From assembly GCA_036494545.1 (NCBI GenBank), contig DASXOB010000006.1, positions 62,001 to 126,000 of the forward strand: a stretch of 64,000 nucleotides of DNA, in the 5' to 3' direction. Shown piece after piece: positions 33,031 to 41,923 of the stretch (position 1 is its first letter; each line of letters opens with the position of its first letter). The translations under genes were made by a program, and so were the position numbers. The DNA comes from JAICXG01 sp036494545. Its GTDB lineage: Bacteria; Verrucomicrobiota; Verrucomicrobiia; Chthoniobacterales; UBA10450. Under the pieces are notes generated by a model, which saw only the letters and a list, made by a program, of their open reading frames with translations, did not search any database and was not told where the DNA came from.

Positions 33031-35232
33031 ATGAAGATGTTGCGGCATCGAATGAACACCCGCGGTCACCGGCACCGGTTGGCAGCCACGACCGCACTCC
33101 TTTGCCTAACGACGGCGACCTTTTTTGGCCAGGCCGCAGTTCAACTTCCGCAACAGGAGCAAAAGGAGAAACAAGCGAAGGCCAAGGCCAAGCAACAGGA
33201 GAAGATCGCGCAGCAGGCTGACCTCGAGATTCACGGCAACAAGGCTTTCAGCGAAAAGGAGCTTCGGTCTCAGTTGAAGGAGCAAATCACCTTCATTGAG
33301 GAAAATGGCCTAACGAGTGCGCGGGCGGATGATGCCGCTTTTTTTCTCGAGCTCTTTTATCGTAAACATGGTTACGCAAAGGTCGGCGTCAGCTACACAA
33401 TCGAAGGGGCAAACCATTTTCGCCTGACGATCGAGGAAGGACCACAGGTCCATCTGGAAAAAATCGTTTTCGACGGCAATCATCAGGTGCCGTCTGAAAA
33501 GCTTTTCGAGTACGCTGTCGGCCCGACGCGCGAGCGTGAATCAAAAGCTACGGCCGTTCTCCCGTTTGTTCCGAGCGACATCGAGGAAGGCGCCAGCCTC
33601 GTCCAGCGTTTCTACATTTCCGAAGGCTTTGTCGAGTGTCTGGTCGATCCGCCGACTTTCGAATATGTCCGTCCTGATCTGGTGACAGCGCGGATCAATC
33701 TGCACGAAGGCCAGAAATATCTTTTCGGCGATGTCACATTCGTTGGCCCGACAATTTACGATCCGTCCACTTTGCGTGGGCAAATGCTCGACCTGCTGCG
33801 ACTGCCGTACACGGAGGCCCGGCTGGCCGATATCCCCCGGCGCTTGCAGACTTACTACAAAACCCGCGGTTACTTTGCCGTGAAGGTGGACGCAAACGGC
33901 GATCCGAAGTTGGCTGATCATGGGTTGGTGCCAGTGCGCGTCACAATTGAGCCTGGACCGGTTTACCACTTTGACGGGGTGACGGTAAGAGGAACGCGGA
34001 AGTTGCATCCTAGTTATCTCGTCAACCGCTTTAAGAAGCTGCGGGGACGTCCTTATAGCCCGGAGACGCTGGACAAAAAGTTTCGCGAGATGATGCGCAC
34101 CGGGCTCTTCAACATCCTGCAGGTGAAACCGACGCCGGTCGACGGCAACCTTCTGCGGCTCGATGTTAATATCGAAGAGGCGAAGCCGGAGGAATTTGGA
34201 TTCTCGATTGGCTACGGCTCCTTTGATGGCGCGATCGTGGGCGCTTCCTATGCGAACCGCGATCTTTTTGGTTATGGCCGCCCGATCACGACTTCGGTTG
34301 AATGGTCGCAGCGCGGTTACAAAGGCGACGTCACCTACGATGATCCTTATCTCTTCGACACCAGCCTGGCACTTAAGGTCCGCCTGTCCGCCATCACGTA
34401 TGACTTCGATGGTTACTCCAAGTTTGAGCTCGGCGGGCGCACGACATTAAGCCGTCAAGTCACCGATAGCTATTCGGTGAGCCTGGTTGCGTCGGAGCGA
34501 CACGTCGAAATCACGGACGCCACGATCAAGCCGCAATTCCTCGGCGTCACTTCCTATTTCATCAGCGCGATCGGCTTCTCCCAAACGCTCGATCTGCGCA
34601 AAAACCCGCTTGTCGCGCCGCGCGGGTTTGTTGTCGATAACACGGTCGATTTCGCCTCCAGCGCAATCGGGAGCGACATCGACCTGCTCCGGGTGACCGG
34701 ACGCCTGAGTTACTATCTTTCCTTCGCTTCCGAGCCCACCCAGCTGGAAGGCGAAAACCTGCAAAAATCGAGTCTGCAAAAATGGTTTGAGCGCAGTCTG
34801 CTCGCTTTCGGCGCGCGCTCCGGAATCGTTTACCCGCTCAATACCAATGGCGCTGACGCCGCCTTCGCCATTCCGATCGACGAAAGGTTTTTCATTGGCG
34901 GGAGCACGACCGTGCGCAGCTTCGGCGAGCGCGATCTCGGCCCGCACGACCTGCGGGGCAACCCGATCGGCGGCGAGTTCTACAGTATCTTTAACGTCGA
35001 ATACACGTTCCCGATTTATGGCGAATTGTTAGGCGCGGTTTTTGTCGACGCGGGCAATTTGTTACCCGACGCGCGTTCTCCGGGGTTCGAAGATATGCGC
35101 TACGGCGTGGGTGTGGGTTTGCGTTACAATCTGCCGATTGGACCGGTGCGCCTGGACTACGGCATCAATCCCAGCCCGCGACCGGACGAAGATTTCGGCG
35201 CGTTCCACTTCAGCTTTGGCTTCGCTTTCTGA
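33031..35232 (+). CDS. tamA: Omp85-family outer-membrane protein, TamA/BamA-like
   Basis: The 733-residue protein has a signal peptide (LAATTALLCLTTATFFGQAA) and then a Gln/Lys-rich linker. About four POTRA-type repeats follow (DLEIHGNKAFSEKELRSQL, KIVFDGNHQVPSEKLFEY, DVTFVGPTIYDPSTLRGQ, GVTVRGTRKLHPSYLVNR). The C-terminal barrel has a final strand FHFSFGFAF ending in Phe. The usual L6 loop VRG(F/Y) reads VRSFGERDLGP. Coupling to tamB 3 bp upstream argues for a TAM role over the general BamA. Confidence 0.9.
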   Translation: MKMLRHRMNTRGHRHRLAATTALLCLTTATFFGQAAVQLPQQEQKEKQAKAKAKQQEKIAQQADLEIHGNKAFSEKELRSQLKEQITFIEENGLTSARADDAAFFLELFYRKHGYAKVGVSYTIEGANHFRLTIEEGPQVHLEKIVFDGNHQVPSEKLFEYAVGPTRERESKATAVLPFVPSDIEEGASLVQRFYISEGFVECLVDPPTFEYVRPDLVTARINLHEGQKYLFGDVTFVGPTIYDPSTLRGQMLDLLRLPYTEARLADIPRRLQTYYKTRGYFAVKVDANGDPKLADHGLVPVRVTIEPGPVYHFDGVTVRGTRKLHPSYLVNRFKKLRGRPYSPETLDKKFREMMRTGLFNILQVKPTPVDGNLLRLDVNIEEAKPEEFGFSIGYGSFDGAIVGASYANRDLFGYGRPITTSVEWSQRGYKGDVTYDDPYLFDTSLALKVRLSAITYDFDGYSKFELGGRTTLSRQVTDSYSVSLVASERHVEITDATIKPQFLGVTSYFISAIGFSQTLDLRKNPLVAPRGFVVDNTVDFASSAIGSDIDLLRVTGRLSYYLSFASEPTQLEGENLQKSSLQKWFERSLLAFGARSGIVYPLNTNGADAAFAIPIDERFFIGGSTTVRSFGERDLGPHDLRGNPIGGEFYSIFNVEYTFPIYGELLGAVFVDAGNLLPDARSPGFEDMRYGVGVGLRYNLPIGPVRLDYGINPSPRPDEDFGAFHFSFGFAF

Positions 35233-35273
35233 CGCGCGCGCCTAACGGTTTTTCAATCCATAGCAGACCGGCG

Positions 35274-36989
35274 CTACAGAAATTGGTTGTGGTATTCGCG
35301 CCCGGCCGGAGGCGGGTTGACGCCTGCTGGTTTTGAAGGGTCGAGAGCTGTCGCTCCGATTGTGGACTGGCGGCTCTTTTCATTGCGGGAGGCAATCGAC
35401 TTCACGATCGCCTGGCGCAGGGTCGTCAGGTTAAAAGGCTTGCCCAGAACCATGTCGATCGCGGGCGAGACGGAGTCGGAAATGCCATGCTCAGCGAAGC
35501 CGGTAAGGAGGATGACACAAATGTTTTCTCGAACTTCCTTCAGCGTGGTAGCGAGCTGCTCTCCGCTCATTCCCGGCATCGCCTTATCGGTAATTACGAT
35601 ATCAAAGGGCTCCTGGTGGAAAATTTGGATCGCTTCGTCGCCATCGGCTGCCGAGACGACGTGGTGGCAGTCGTTCTTCAACTGCTCGGTTAAGATCTCA
35701 CGCAGGATCGGTTGATCGTCGACAACCATGATGTTGAGCGATTCCGCGATGCGCTCGGTCAGCGTTGTCTCGATGACGCGGGAAGGTTCGGTGCGGGGAA
35801 GGCGAATTTGGAAAAGTGTTCCTCGGCCCAATCGGGACTCAATTTCGAGCGTCCCGCCGTGTCGTTCGACGATGCCGTAGATCATAGCCAAACCGAGGCC
35901 GGAACCGCGCTCGCCTTTCGTCGTAAAGAATGGCTCGAGACAGCGCTTGCGGACTTCGTCGCTCATGCCCGTGCCGCTGTCTTCGACTGCGAGCAGAACA
36001 GTGCTCCCCTCCAGGCTGATTCGAATGGTGATGGTGCCGCCGCTCGGCATGGCGTCCACCGCGTTGAAGATCATGTTCGTAAGCAGCTCGCGAATTTCCG
36101 CCGAATCGCCGGTAACGTGTGCCTCCTCGTTCAGCTCCGTCACGATCTCGATGTCGATACCGTTGGCGCTGGACTGTTCTTTCCAACGTGGTCGGGTGAG
36201 ATCGACAGCCTGATGAACCAGGCGCGCCAGACAAACGGTTTGCTGGACTTCGCCCTCTGAGCGTGCGCGCTGAAATTGCGTCAGCCGATTGACCATCTTC
36301 GCGCCGTCGCGCGCCGCGCTCATGACGGTCTTGAAGTATTTGTCGATTTTCGAGCGACCGGTGCGATCGCTTTGGCTCAGGAGCAACTCGCCGGAACCGA
36401 TGATGAGAGAAAGGAGGTTGTTGAAGTCGTGCGCGATGCCCGTGGCCATCATGCCAAGCGCGCGCAGTCGTTCCTGTTGCACGACCTGCTGCTGAGTGTT
36501 GCGCAGTTCCGCCAGAGTCTCCTGAAGGGCCGCGGTCCGTTCCCGCACCTGTTCGTCGAGAACCTTGTTTTGGGTTTCCAGCCGGCGTTGCAGAAATCGC
36601 GTTTGCAGCGCGTTTTTGATTCGCAGCGCGACTTCGGTGTTGTCGAAGGGTTTGCAAATGAAATCGGTTGCCCCGCCGGCCAGGGCGCGGAGTCTAGCTT
36701 CGGGCGTGGCATCAGCCGTTAGGACGATGATCGGCACCGGGACTTGCGGATTCTGCAGGCCGGCCAAATCGTTCATCACTTCGTAGCCACTCTGATGCGG
36801 CATGTGCAAATCGAGCAGAACGAGATCGGGCGGGTCGTCGACAAACATCGACACGGCGTCGCGTGCGTCGGTCGTCATCGCGATGTGGCAATAATCCTGG
36901 CGGCGAAGAATTCTTTCCAGAAGCCGCACATTGGGCAGCTCGTCGTCGATCACCAGAATTCTCGCGTTAACGATCAGTTCGGAGAGCAT
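35274..36989 (-). CDS. Hybrid histidine kinase with receiver domains at both ends
   Basis: The 571-residue protein runs REC, coiled coil, histidine kinase, REC. The N-terminal receiver has ILVIDDELPN and phosphoacceptor VLLDLHMPHQSGYE. A long helical stretch leads to DHp GIAHDFNNLLSLIIGSGELL (His phosphoacceptor) and an ATPase with NAVDAMPSGG, DSGTGMSD and GSGLGLAMIYGI. The second receiver has IMVVDDQPI and IVITDKAMPGMSG. It has no membrane segment, so it senses or relays inside the cell. It is divergent from the hydrogenase small-subunit gene (198 bp between starts), which suggests a role in controlling it. Confidence 0.9.
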   Translation of the reverse strand: MLSELIVNARILVIDDELPNVRLLERILRRQDYCHIAMTTDARDAVSMFVDDPPDLVLLDLHMPHQSGYEVMNDLAGLQNPQVPVPIIVLTADATPEARLRALAGGATDFICKPFDNTEVALRIKNALQTRFLQRRLETQNKVLDEQVRERTAALQETLAELRNTQQQVVQQERLRALGMMATGIAHDFNNLLSLIIGSGELLLSQSDRTGRSKIDKYFKTVMSAARDGAKMVNRLTQFQRARSEGEVQQTVCLARLVHQAVDLTRPRWKEQSSANGIDIEIVTELNEEAHVTGDSAEIRELLTNMIFNAVDAMPSGGTITIRISLEGSTVLLAVEDSGTGMSDEVRKRCLEPFFTTKGERGSGLGLAMIYGIVERHGGTLEIESRLGRGTLFQIRLPRTEPSRVIETTLTERIAESLNIMVVDDQPILREILTEQLKNDCHHVVSAADGDEAIQIFHQEPFDIVITDKAMPGMSGEQLATTLKEVRENICVILLTGFAEHGISDSVSPAIDMVLGKPFNLTTLRQAIVKSIASRNEKSRQSTIGATALDPSKPAGVNPPPAGREYHNQFL

Positions 36990-37187
36990 GTAGAGTGAAG
37001 GTCGGGCTGACTGAAGCAGCTTTCGTGCGCCAAACGCAGATAATTTGAGGGCAAAGGAACTTGCCGGAGACGACCGATTTGGTTTGCGGCGCATGAGCTT
37101 CGCGACAATAAAGTTCGCCGTGCAACGTCTGAAAAAGAGTGGCAGCTCCGGCGCGGGATTGGCTTCTGTCTGTCCGATGGCGCAGCA

Positions 37188-38195
37188 ATGAATCCTCCGA
37201 TCCAAGAAATCGACATCCTGTGGCTGACTGCCGGTCTGGGGTGCGATGGCGATACAATCGCCATGACCGGCGCTTCCCAGCCATGCATCGAAGACGTTGT
37301 GCGTGGGGTGATTCCGGGCATTCCGAAAGTTAACTTTTACAATCCCATCCTTGCGACTGAAACCGGCGACGAATTCGTTAGGCATTATCACGCCGCGGCG
37401 GAAGGACAGAGTGGTCCATTCTTACTCGTGGTCGAGGGTTCGGTGCCTAACGAGAAAAACAAGAGCGAAGGTTATTGGGCAGCCTTTGGATTCGATCGCA
37501 CCACCGGTCAGCCGATCAAGACCTGCGATTGGATCGATCGTCTTGCCCCGCGCGCATGGGCTGTCCTGGCCGCCGGAACGTGCGCGACCTACGGCGGCAT
37601 CCATGCGATGGAGGGAAATCCGACTGGTTGCACCGGCCTAGCCGATTATCTGGGTTGGAATTTCCAATCAAAAGGTGGACTTCCAATCGTAAATGTTCCG
37701 GGCTGTCCCGTGCAGCCGGATAATTTCATGGAGGTTCTGCTTTACCTCCTGCGTCAGGCTGCGGGCGTTGCGCCCATGATTCCGCTCGATGAAATGTTGC
37801 GGCCGACCTGGCTCTTCTCTCAAACTGTGCATGAAGGGTGCGATCGCGGCGGCTACTACGAACAAGGCGATTTCGCCGAAGAAATTGGCGCCCTCCCATG
37901 CATCGTGAAGCTTGGCTGTTGGGGTCCGGTGGTGCAATGTAACGTCGGCAAACGTGGCTGGATTGGCGGAGTGGGTGGTTGCCCTAACGTCGGCGGAATT
38001 TGCATTGGCTGCACGATGCCCGGCTTCCCCGACAAGTTCATGTGCTTTATGGATCAACCGCCCGGTTCGATGCTTTCTTCGCAGGCGATCCAGACTTACG
38101 GGCACGCCATACGTGCCCTGCGCGCCTTCACCAAAGCTTCAGTCAACAAGGAACCGCCGGGTCGCAGACCGGCCACCCCGACTTTCAGCGTCTAA
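37188..38195 (+). CDS. hhyS: [NiFe]-hydrogenase small subunit, actinobacterial-type (group 1h-like)
   Basis: The protein has 335 residues and no Tat signal, unlike membrane-bound group 1 enzymes. The first cluster motif, normally CxxC, reads GLGCDGD (Cys19, Asp22). The Asp in place of a Cys is the known feature of the proximal cluster in the Ralstonia actinobacterial-type enzyme. Further cluster ligands are in AAGTCATYGG, VPGCPVQPDNF, GCWGPVVQCN, GGCPNVGGICIGCTMPGFPDKF. It transfers electrons from the large subunit during oxidation of trace hydrogen. Two 8-mer copies lie at 37375 and 37446. It ends 2 bp before the large-subunit start. Confidence 0.93.
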   Translation: MNPPIQEIDILWLTAGLGCDGDTIAMTGASQPCIEDVVRGVIPGIPKVNFYNPILATETGDEFVRHYHAAAEGQSGPFLLVVEGSVPNEKNKSEGYWAAFGFDRTTGQPIKTCDWIDRLAPRAWAVLAAGTCATYGGIHAMEGNPTGCTGLADYLGWNFQSKGGLPIVNVPGCPVQPDNFMEVLLYLLRQAAGVAPMIPLDEMLRPTWLFSQTVHEGCDRGGYYEQGDFAEEIGALPCIVKLGCWGPVVQCNVGKRGWIGGVGGCPNVGGICIGCTMPGFPDKFMCFMDQPPGSMLSSQAIQTYGHAIRALRAFTKASVNKEPPGRRPATPTFSV

Positions 38196-38197
38196 CA

Positions 38198-39979
38198 ATG
38201 CCGCCACCCGAGACTGCTTTCTCCGAGAACCTGGTCGAGATGTCGTGGGACCCGGTGACGCGCATTGTCGGCAGTCTCGGGATTCATACTAAAATCGATT
38301 TCGAAAATCGCCGTGTCGCGGAGTGCTACAGCACTTCGTCGATCTTCCGCGGCTATAGCGTGTTCATGCGGGGAAAGGATCCGCGCGACGCGCACCAGAT
38401 CACGAGTCGAATCTGCGGCATCTGCGGCGACAACCATGCGACCTGTAGCGTTTACGCTCAGAACATGGCTTTCGGCATCAAGCCGCCGCCGCTCGCCGAA
38501 TGGATTATCAATCTTGGCGAAGCAGCCGAGTACATGTTCGATCACAATATTTTCCAGGATAATCTGGTCGGAGTGGACTACTGCGAACAACTCGTTAGGG
38601 CGACGAATCCCGGAGTCTTCGCCAGGGCAGAGAAGAGTGAAGCACCGCACGGTGGCATCCATGGTTTCCGTACGATCGGGGAGATCATGCGCGCGCTGAA
38701 TCCGTTTAGTGGCTCTTTCTATCTCGAGGCGCTGCAAATGAGCCGGCTCACACGCGAGATGTTTTGCCTTATGGAAGGCCGGCACGTTCACCCGTCCACA
38801 CTTTATCCCGGTGGCGTCGGCACGGTGCCGAGCCTGCAGTTGTTCAACGAGTATCTCGTCAGGCTGTTGCGCTATATCGATTTCCTCAAGCGTTGCGTGC
38901 CGCTCCACGACGATCTCTTCGATTTTTTCTACGAGGCGCTTCCCGGTTACGAAGAAGTCGGCCGGCGCCGGATTATGCTTGGCTGCTGGGGGGCGTTTCA
39001 AAATCCGGAGGTTTGCGATTTTCGCTATGAAAACATGAGCCAATGGGGGCGAGCCATGTATGTCACGCCCGGCATCGTGCTTGATGGCAAACTGATTACT
39101 AACGACCTGATCGACATCAATCTCGGCATCCGCATTCTCCTCGGCAGCTCCTTTTATGAGGACTGGGAACAAGGGGAGAGATTCATCACGCACGATTCGT
39201 TAGGCAACGAGATCGATCAACGGCATCCCTGGAACCAGACGACCACGCCGAAACCGGCAAAGCGCGACTTTTCCGGCAACTATACCTGGGTAATGTCGCC
39301 ACGCTGGTTCGACCGCAATTCGAGCCAGCATCTCGCGCTCGACTCCGGCGGTGGCCCGCTCGCGCGTTTCTGGGCCACAGCACTTGCCGGCCTGGTCGAT
39401 ATCGGTTACGTCCAAGCGACCGGACACAGCGTTAAGATTCGCCTGCCGAAAACCGCGAATCACGACGAAACGGAATTCGAATGGAAAATTCCGAGTTGGA
39501 GCAACACGATCGAGCGAAACCGGGCTCGCACTTATTTCCAAGCCTACGCCGCCGGTGCCGCGCTTTATTTTCTCGATCAGGCTTTCAAGGAAGTTTACGC
39601 CGGCAACACCAGAGTCTCGACAGCATTCAAGGTTCCGCAGGGAGCAATCGGTTGCGGTTTCCACGAAGCCGTGCGCGGGATGCTGTCCCATCATCTCGTC
39701 ATCCGCGATGGACGTATCGCCAACTACCATCCTTATCCGCCCACCCCCTGGAATGCGAGCCCGCGCGATTCGTTAGGCACACCCGGGCCTTACGAGGACG
39801 CGGTCACCGGTTCACCAATCTTTGAAGAGAACGGCCGCGACAATTTCAAAGGTATCGACATCATGCGCACGGTGCGCAGCTTCGACCCTTGTCTGCCCTG
39901 CGGCGTGCACATGTATGTCGGCGATGGCAAAGTCATTGAGCGCCGGCACTCGATGATTTTCGGAGCAGAGCTGACATGA
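38198..39979 (+). CDS. hhyL: [NiFe]-hydrogenase large subunit, actinobacterial-type (group 1h-like)
   Basis: This is a 593-residue catalytic subunit. The N-terminal nickel motif RICGICGDNHATC (71-83) and the C-terminal DPCLPCGVH (about 563-571) supply the four Ni-Fe cysteines. A 22-residue tail after His is the expected peptide removed by a maturation protease. The enzyme oxidises hydrogen, probably at atmospheric level and in air, as for known group 1h enzymes. No maturation (hyp) or iron-sulfur partner genes are in this window. The ATG at 38198 follows the hhyS stop by 2 bp, and the gene overlaps the kinase downstream by 4 bp. Confidence 0.95.
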   Translation: MPPPETAFSENLVEMSWDPVTRIVGSLGIHTKIDFENRRVAECYSTSSIFRGYSVFMRGKDPRDAHQITSRICGICGDNHATCSVYAQNMAFGIKPPPLAEWIINLGEAAEYMFDHNIFQDNLVGVDYCEQLVRATNPGVFARAEKSEAPHGGIHGFRTIGEIMRALNPFSGSFYLEALQMSRLTREMFCLMEGRHVHPSTLYPGGVGTVPSLQLFNEYLVRLLRYIDFLKRCVPLHDDLFDFFYEALPGYEEVGRRRIMLGCWGAFQNPEVCDFRYENMSQWGRAMYVTPGIVLDGKLITNDLIDINLGIRILLGSSFYEDWEQGERFITHDSLGNEIDQRHPWNQTTTPKPAKRDFSGNYTWVMSPRWFDRNSSQHLALDSGGGPLARFWATALAGLVDIGYVQATGHSVKIRLPKTANHDETEFEWKIPSWSNTIERNRARTYFQAYAAGAALYFLDQAFKEVYAGNTRVSTAFKVPQGAIGCGFHEAVRGMLSHHLVIRDGRIANYHPYPPTPWNASPRDSLGTPGPYEDAVTGSPIFEENGRDNFKGIDIMRTVRSFDPCLPCGVHMYVGDGKVIERRHSMIFGAELT

Positions 39980-41778
39980 CCGAGTCGAAACCGGAATCGT
40001 TACGTCCGCAGGTTCCGACCGATCTGGAAGCGGTCGAAGCGCTCCTGGAATTGGCGCAGGCATTCAGCCCCGGTTTTCAACTCGCTGATTTCGGTGCGCG
40101 GAAGTCGTTAGGCGAATCGGACAGCTCGGATGAAGAGCGCATCCGCAGAGCCGAAGCGCGCTATCAAACGCTCGTCGAACAAATTCCAGCCGTCACGTTC
40201 ATGGCCTCCTTCGAAAATGGCCTGAGCGAAATCTATGTTAGTCCACATATCGAAACCCTCCTCGGCTACACCGCGGCGGAATGGATCGACAATCCCATTC
40301 TGTGGTATCAACGGCTTCATCCCGACGACAAACCGCGCTGGAACGAAGAATTTTCTCGCATCGTTTCCTGGGCCGAGCCGCTTAAAGCCGACTATCGCTT
40401 TCTCGCCAAAGACGGACGCGTCGTCTGGATTCACGGTGAAGCACGCGTCATTCGCGATGCATTCGATCGACCTTCGTTCGTGCAAGGGATTGGTTATGAC
40501 ATCACCGAACTAAAGGAAGCGGAAGAAGTTCTGCGCCTTTCGCGTGAGGAACTGGAGATGCTCGTCCAGGAACGCACCGCCGAATTAGCGGCGGTCAACA
40601 AATCGCTCGTCGATGCCAAAGACGAAGCGGACCGTGCCAATCGTGCCAAGAGCGAATTCCTTTCCCGCATGAGCCACGAACTGCGCACGCCGCTCAACGC
40701 TATTCTCGGCTATGGCCAACTTGTCGAAGCAGACGTCACCCAGCCTGACGACCGGGAGGGCGTCGCTCAGATTTTAAGAGCCGGCCGGCACCTCCTCGGT
40801 CTGATCAACGAAGTGCTCGATATCGCGCGGATCGAAGCCGGCCGCATGGAAGTGTCGCTCGAGCCGGTCGTGCTCGACGAGGTGATTCATGACGCCATTG
40901 AGTTCGTTAGGCCGCAGGCCGCTCAACGGCAAATCCAACTCGTAGCCGTGAGCGACGAAAAATCCTATGTCCTGGCCGATCATCAGCGACTCAGGCAGGT
41001 TCTACTCAATCTCCTTTCCAATGCGATCAAGTACAATCGCGACGGCGGGCGGGTGAAGGTTGATTGTGTCGTGCAGTCTCCTTGGGAGGTTCGCGTGCGA
41101 GTCACCGATACCGGCCAGGGGTTGTCCGCGGAGGACATATCGAAGCTCTTCACGCCCTTCGAACGCCTGCGCGCTGCGGAGACTCGCGTTGAAGGCACCG
41201 GCCTTGGGCTTTCGGTTTGCCAGCGGATGGTCGAGTTGATGGGTGGCACGATTGGGGTCGAGAGCCGGCCAGGGGAAGGAAGTTGCTTTTGGTTCCAATT
41301 GCCGCGCGCCAATGACTCGACTGACAATGTTGATGTTCTTCCACCGGCACGCATTTCGAGCGCGGACTCCGCGAGTGGGCCCATTTCGATTATTCTCTGC
41401 ATCGAAGATAATGCCTCCAACGTCCGGCTCCTCCAGCGTGTTTTGAGTCGGCGCCAAAAGACCACCTTTCTCGCCGCGATGCGTGGAGGAGAGGGCTTGG
41501 AACTCGCTCGCGCGCAAAAGCCGGACCTCATTCTTCTCGATCTCTACCTTCCCGATATGAACGGCGACGAAGTCCTGGCGAAGTTGCGCGCAGACGAAGC
41601 CACTGTCGCCATTCCCGTCGTCATGGTGAGCGCGGACGCGACCCTCGGGCAACCGGAGCGACTCTTGCGAGCTGGCGCTCAAGCTTATGTAACAAAGCCG
41701 CTTGACGTAAAAGTCTTGCTCGAAACGGTCGATCGCACCCTGCGGGATGCGGCCGCGGCCAAGGACGCGAGATCGTGA
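39976..41778 (+). CDS. PAS-domain hybrid histidine kinase coupled to the hydrogenase
   Basis: The 600-residue protein runs PAS (about 47-170, YQTLVEQIPAVTFMASFENG to QGIGYDITELKEAEE), coiled coil, DHp FLSRMSHELRTPLNAILGYG, ATPase (LLNLLSNAIKYN, VTDTGQGLS, GTGLGLSVCQRM) and a C-terminal receiver (LILLDLYLPDMNGDE). It has no membrane helix. Its ATG overlaps the hhyL stop as ATGA, so it is translated with the hydrogenase and is a good candidate for sensing oxygen, redox state or hydrogen flux. The terminator-like 8-mer palindrome follows at 41780. Confidence 0.92.
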   Translation: MTESKPESLRPQVPTDLEAVEALLELAQAFSPGFQLADFGARKSLGESDSSDEERIRRAEARYQTLVEQIPAVTFMASFENGLSEIYVSPHIETLLGYTAAEWIDNPILWYQRLHPDDKPRWNEEFSRIVSWAEPLKADYRFLAKDGRVVWIHGEARVIRDAFDRPSFVQGIGYDITELKEAEEVLRLSREELEMLVQERTAELAAVNKSLVDAKDEADRANRAKSEFLSRMSHELRTPLNAILGYGQLVEADVTQPDDREGVAQILRAGRHLLGLINEVLDIARIEAGRMEVSLEPVVLDEVIHDAIEFVRPQAAQRQIQLVAVSDEKSYVLADHQRLRQVLLNLLSNAIKYNRDGGRVKVDCVVQSPWEVRVRVTDTGQGLSAEDISKLFTPFERLRAAETRVEGTGLGLSVCQRMVELMGGTIGVESRPGEGSCFWFQLPRANDSTDNVDVLPPARISSADSASGPISIILCIEDNASNVRLLQRVLSRRQKTTFLAAMRGGEGLELARAQKPDLILLDLYLPDMNGDEVLAKLRADEATVAIPVVMVSADATLGQPERLLRAGAQAYVTKPLDVKVLLETVDRTLRDAAAAKDARS

Positions 41779-41779
41779 T

Positions 41780-41807
41780 AGACTAACGACTCGTCAGTCG
41801 TTAGTCT
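41780..41807 (+). terminator. Perfect 12-bp inverted repeat built from the 8-mer core, after the kinase stop
   Basis: Arms AGACTAACGACT (41780-41791) and AGTCGTTAGTCT (41796-41807) enclose the 4-nt loop CGTC. The core is a one-base variant of the iterated 8-mer (ACTAACGA). It starts 2 bp after the stop of the hydrogenase-linked kinase and could end the transcript, although no T-run follows. In Neisseria, inverted uptake sequences often serve as terminators in the same way. Confidence 0.7.
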
Positions 41808-41923
41808 CCGAATTCTCTCTGAGATTCATTCTGGGGATTGCGGGAGCGGCGGCCTGCTCTTATAATTTGTTCCAGTCGTGCCGTGCATTTCGGCCTGTCG
41901 CAAACAATTGCAGAATCGAACTT

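Noticed and set aside
38192..39193. 333-codon minus-strand frame
   Set aside because: It is antisense to the hydrogenase large subunit, whose nickel motifs are intact.
37188..41778. Hydrogenase maturation genes next to hhySL
   Set aside because: None of the neighbours shows Hyp-family motifs; they are kinases and tyrosine-degradation genes, so maturation genes must be elsewhere.
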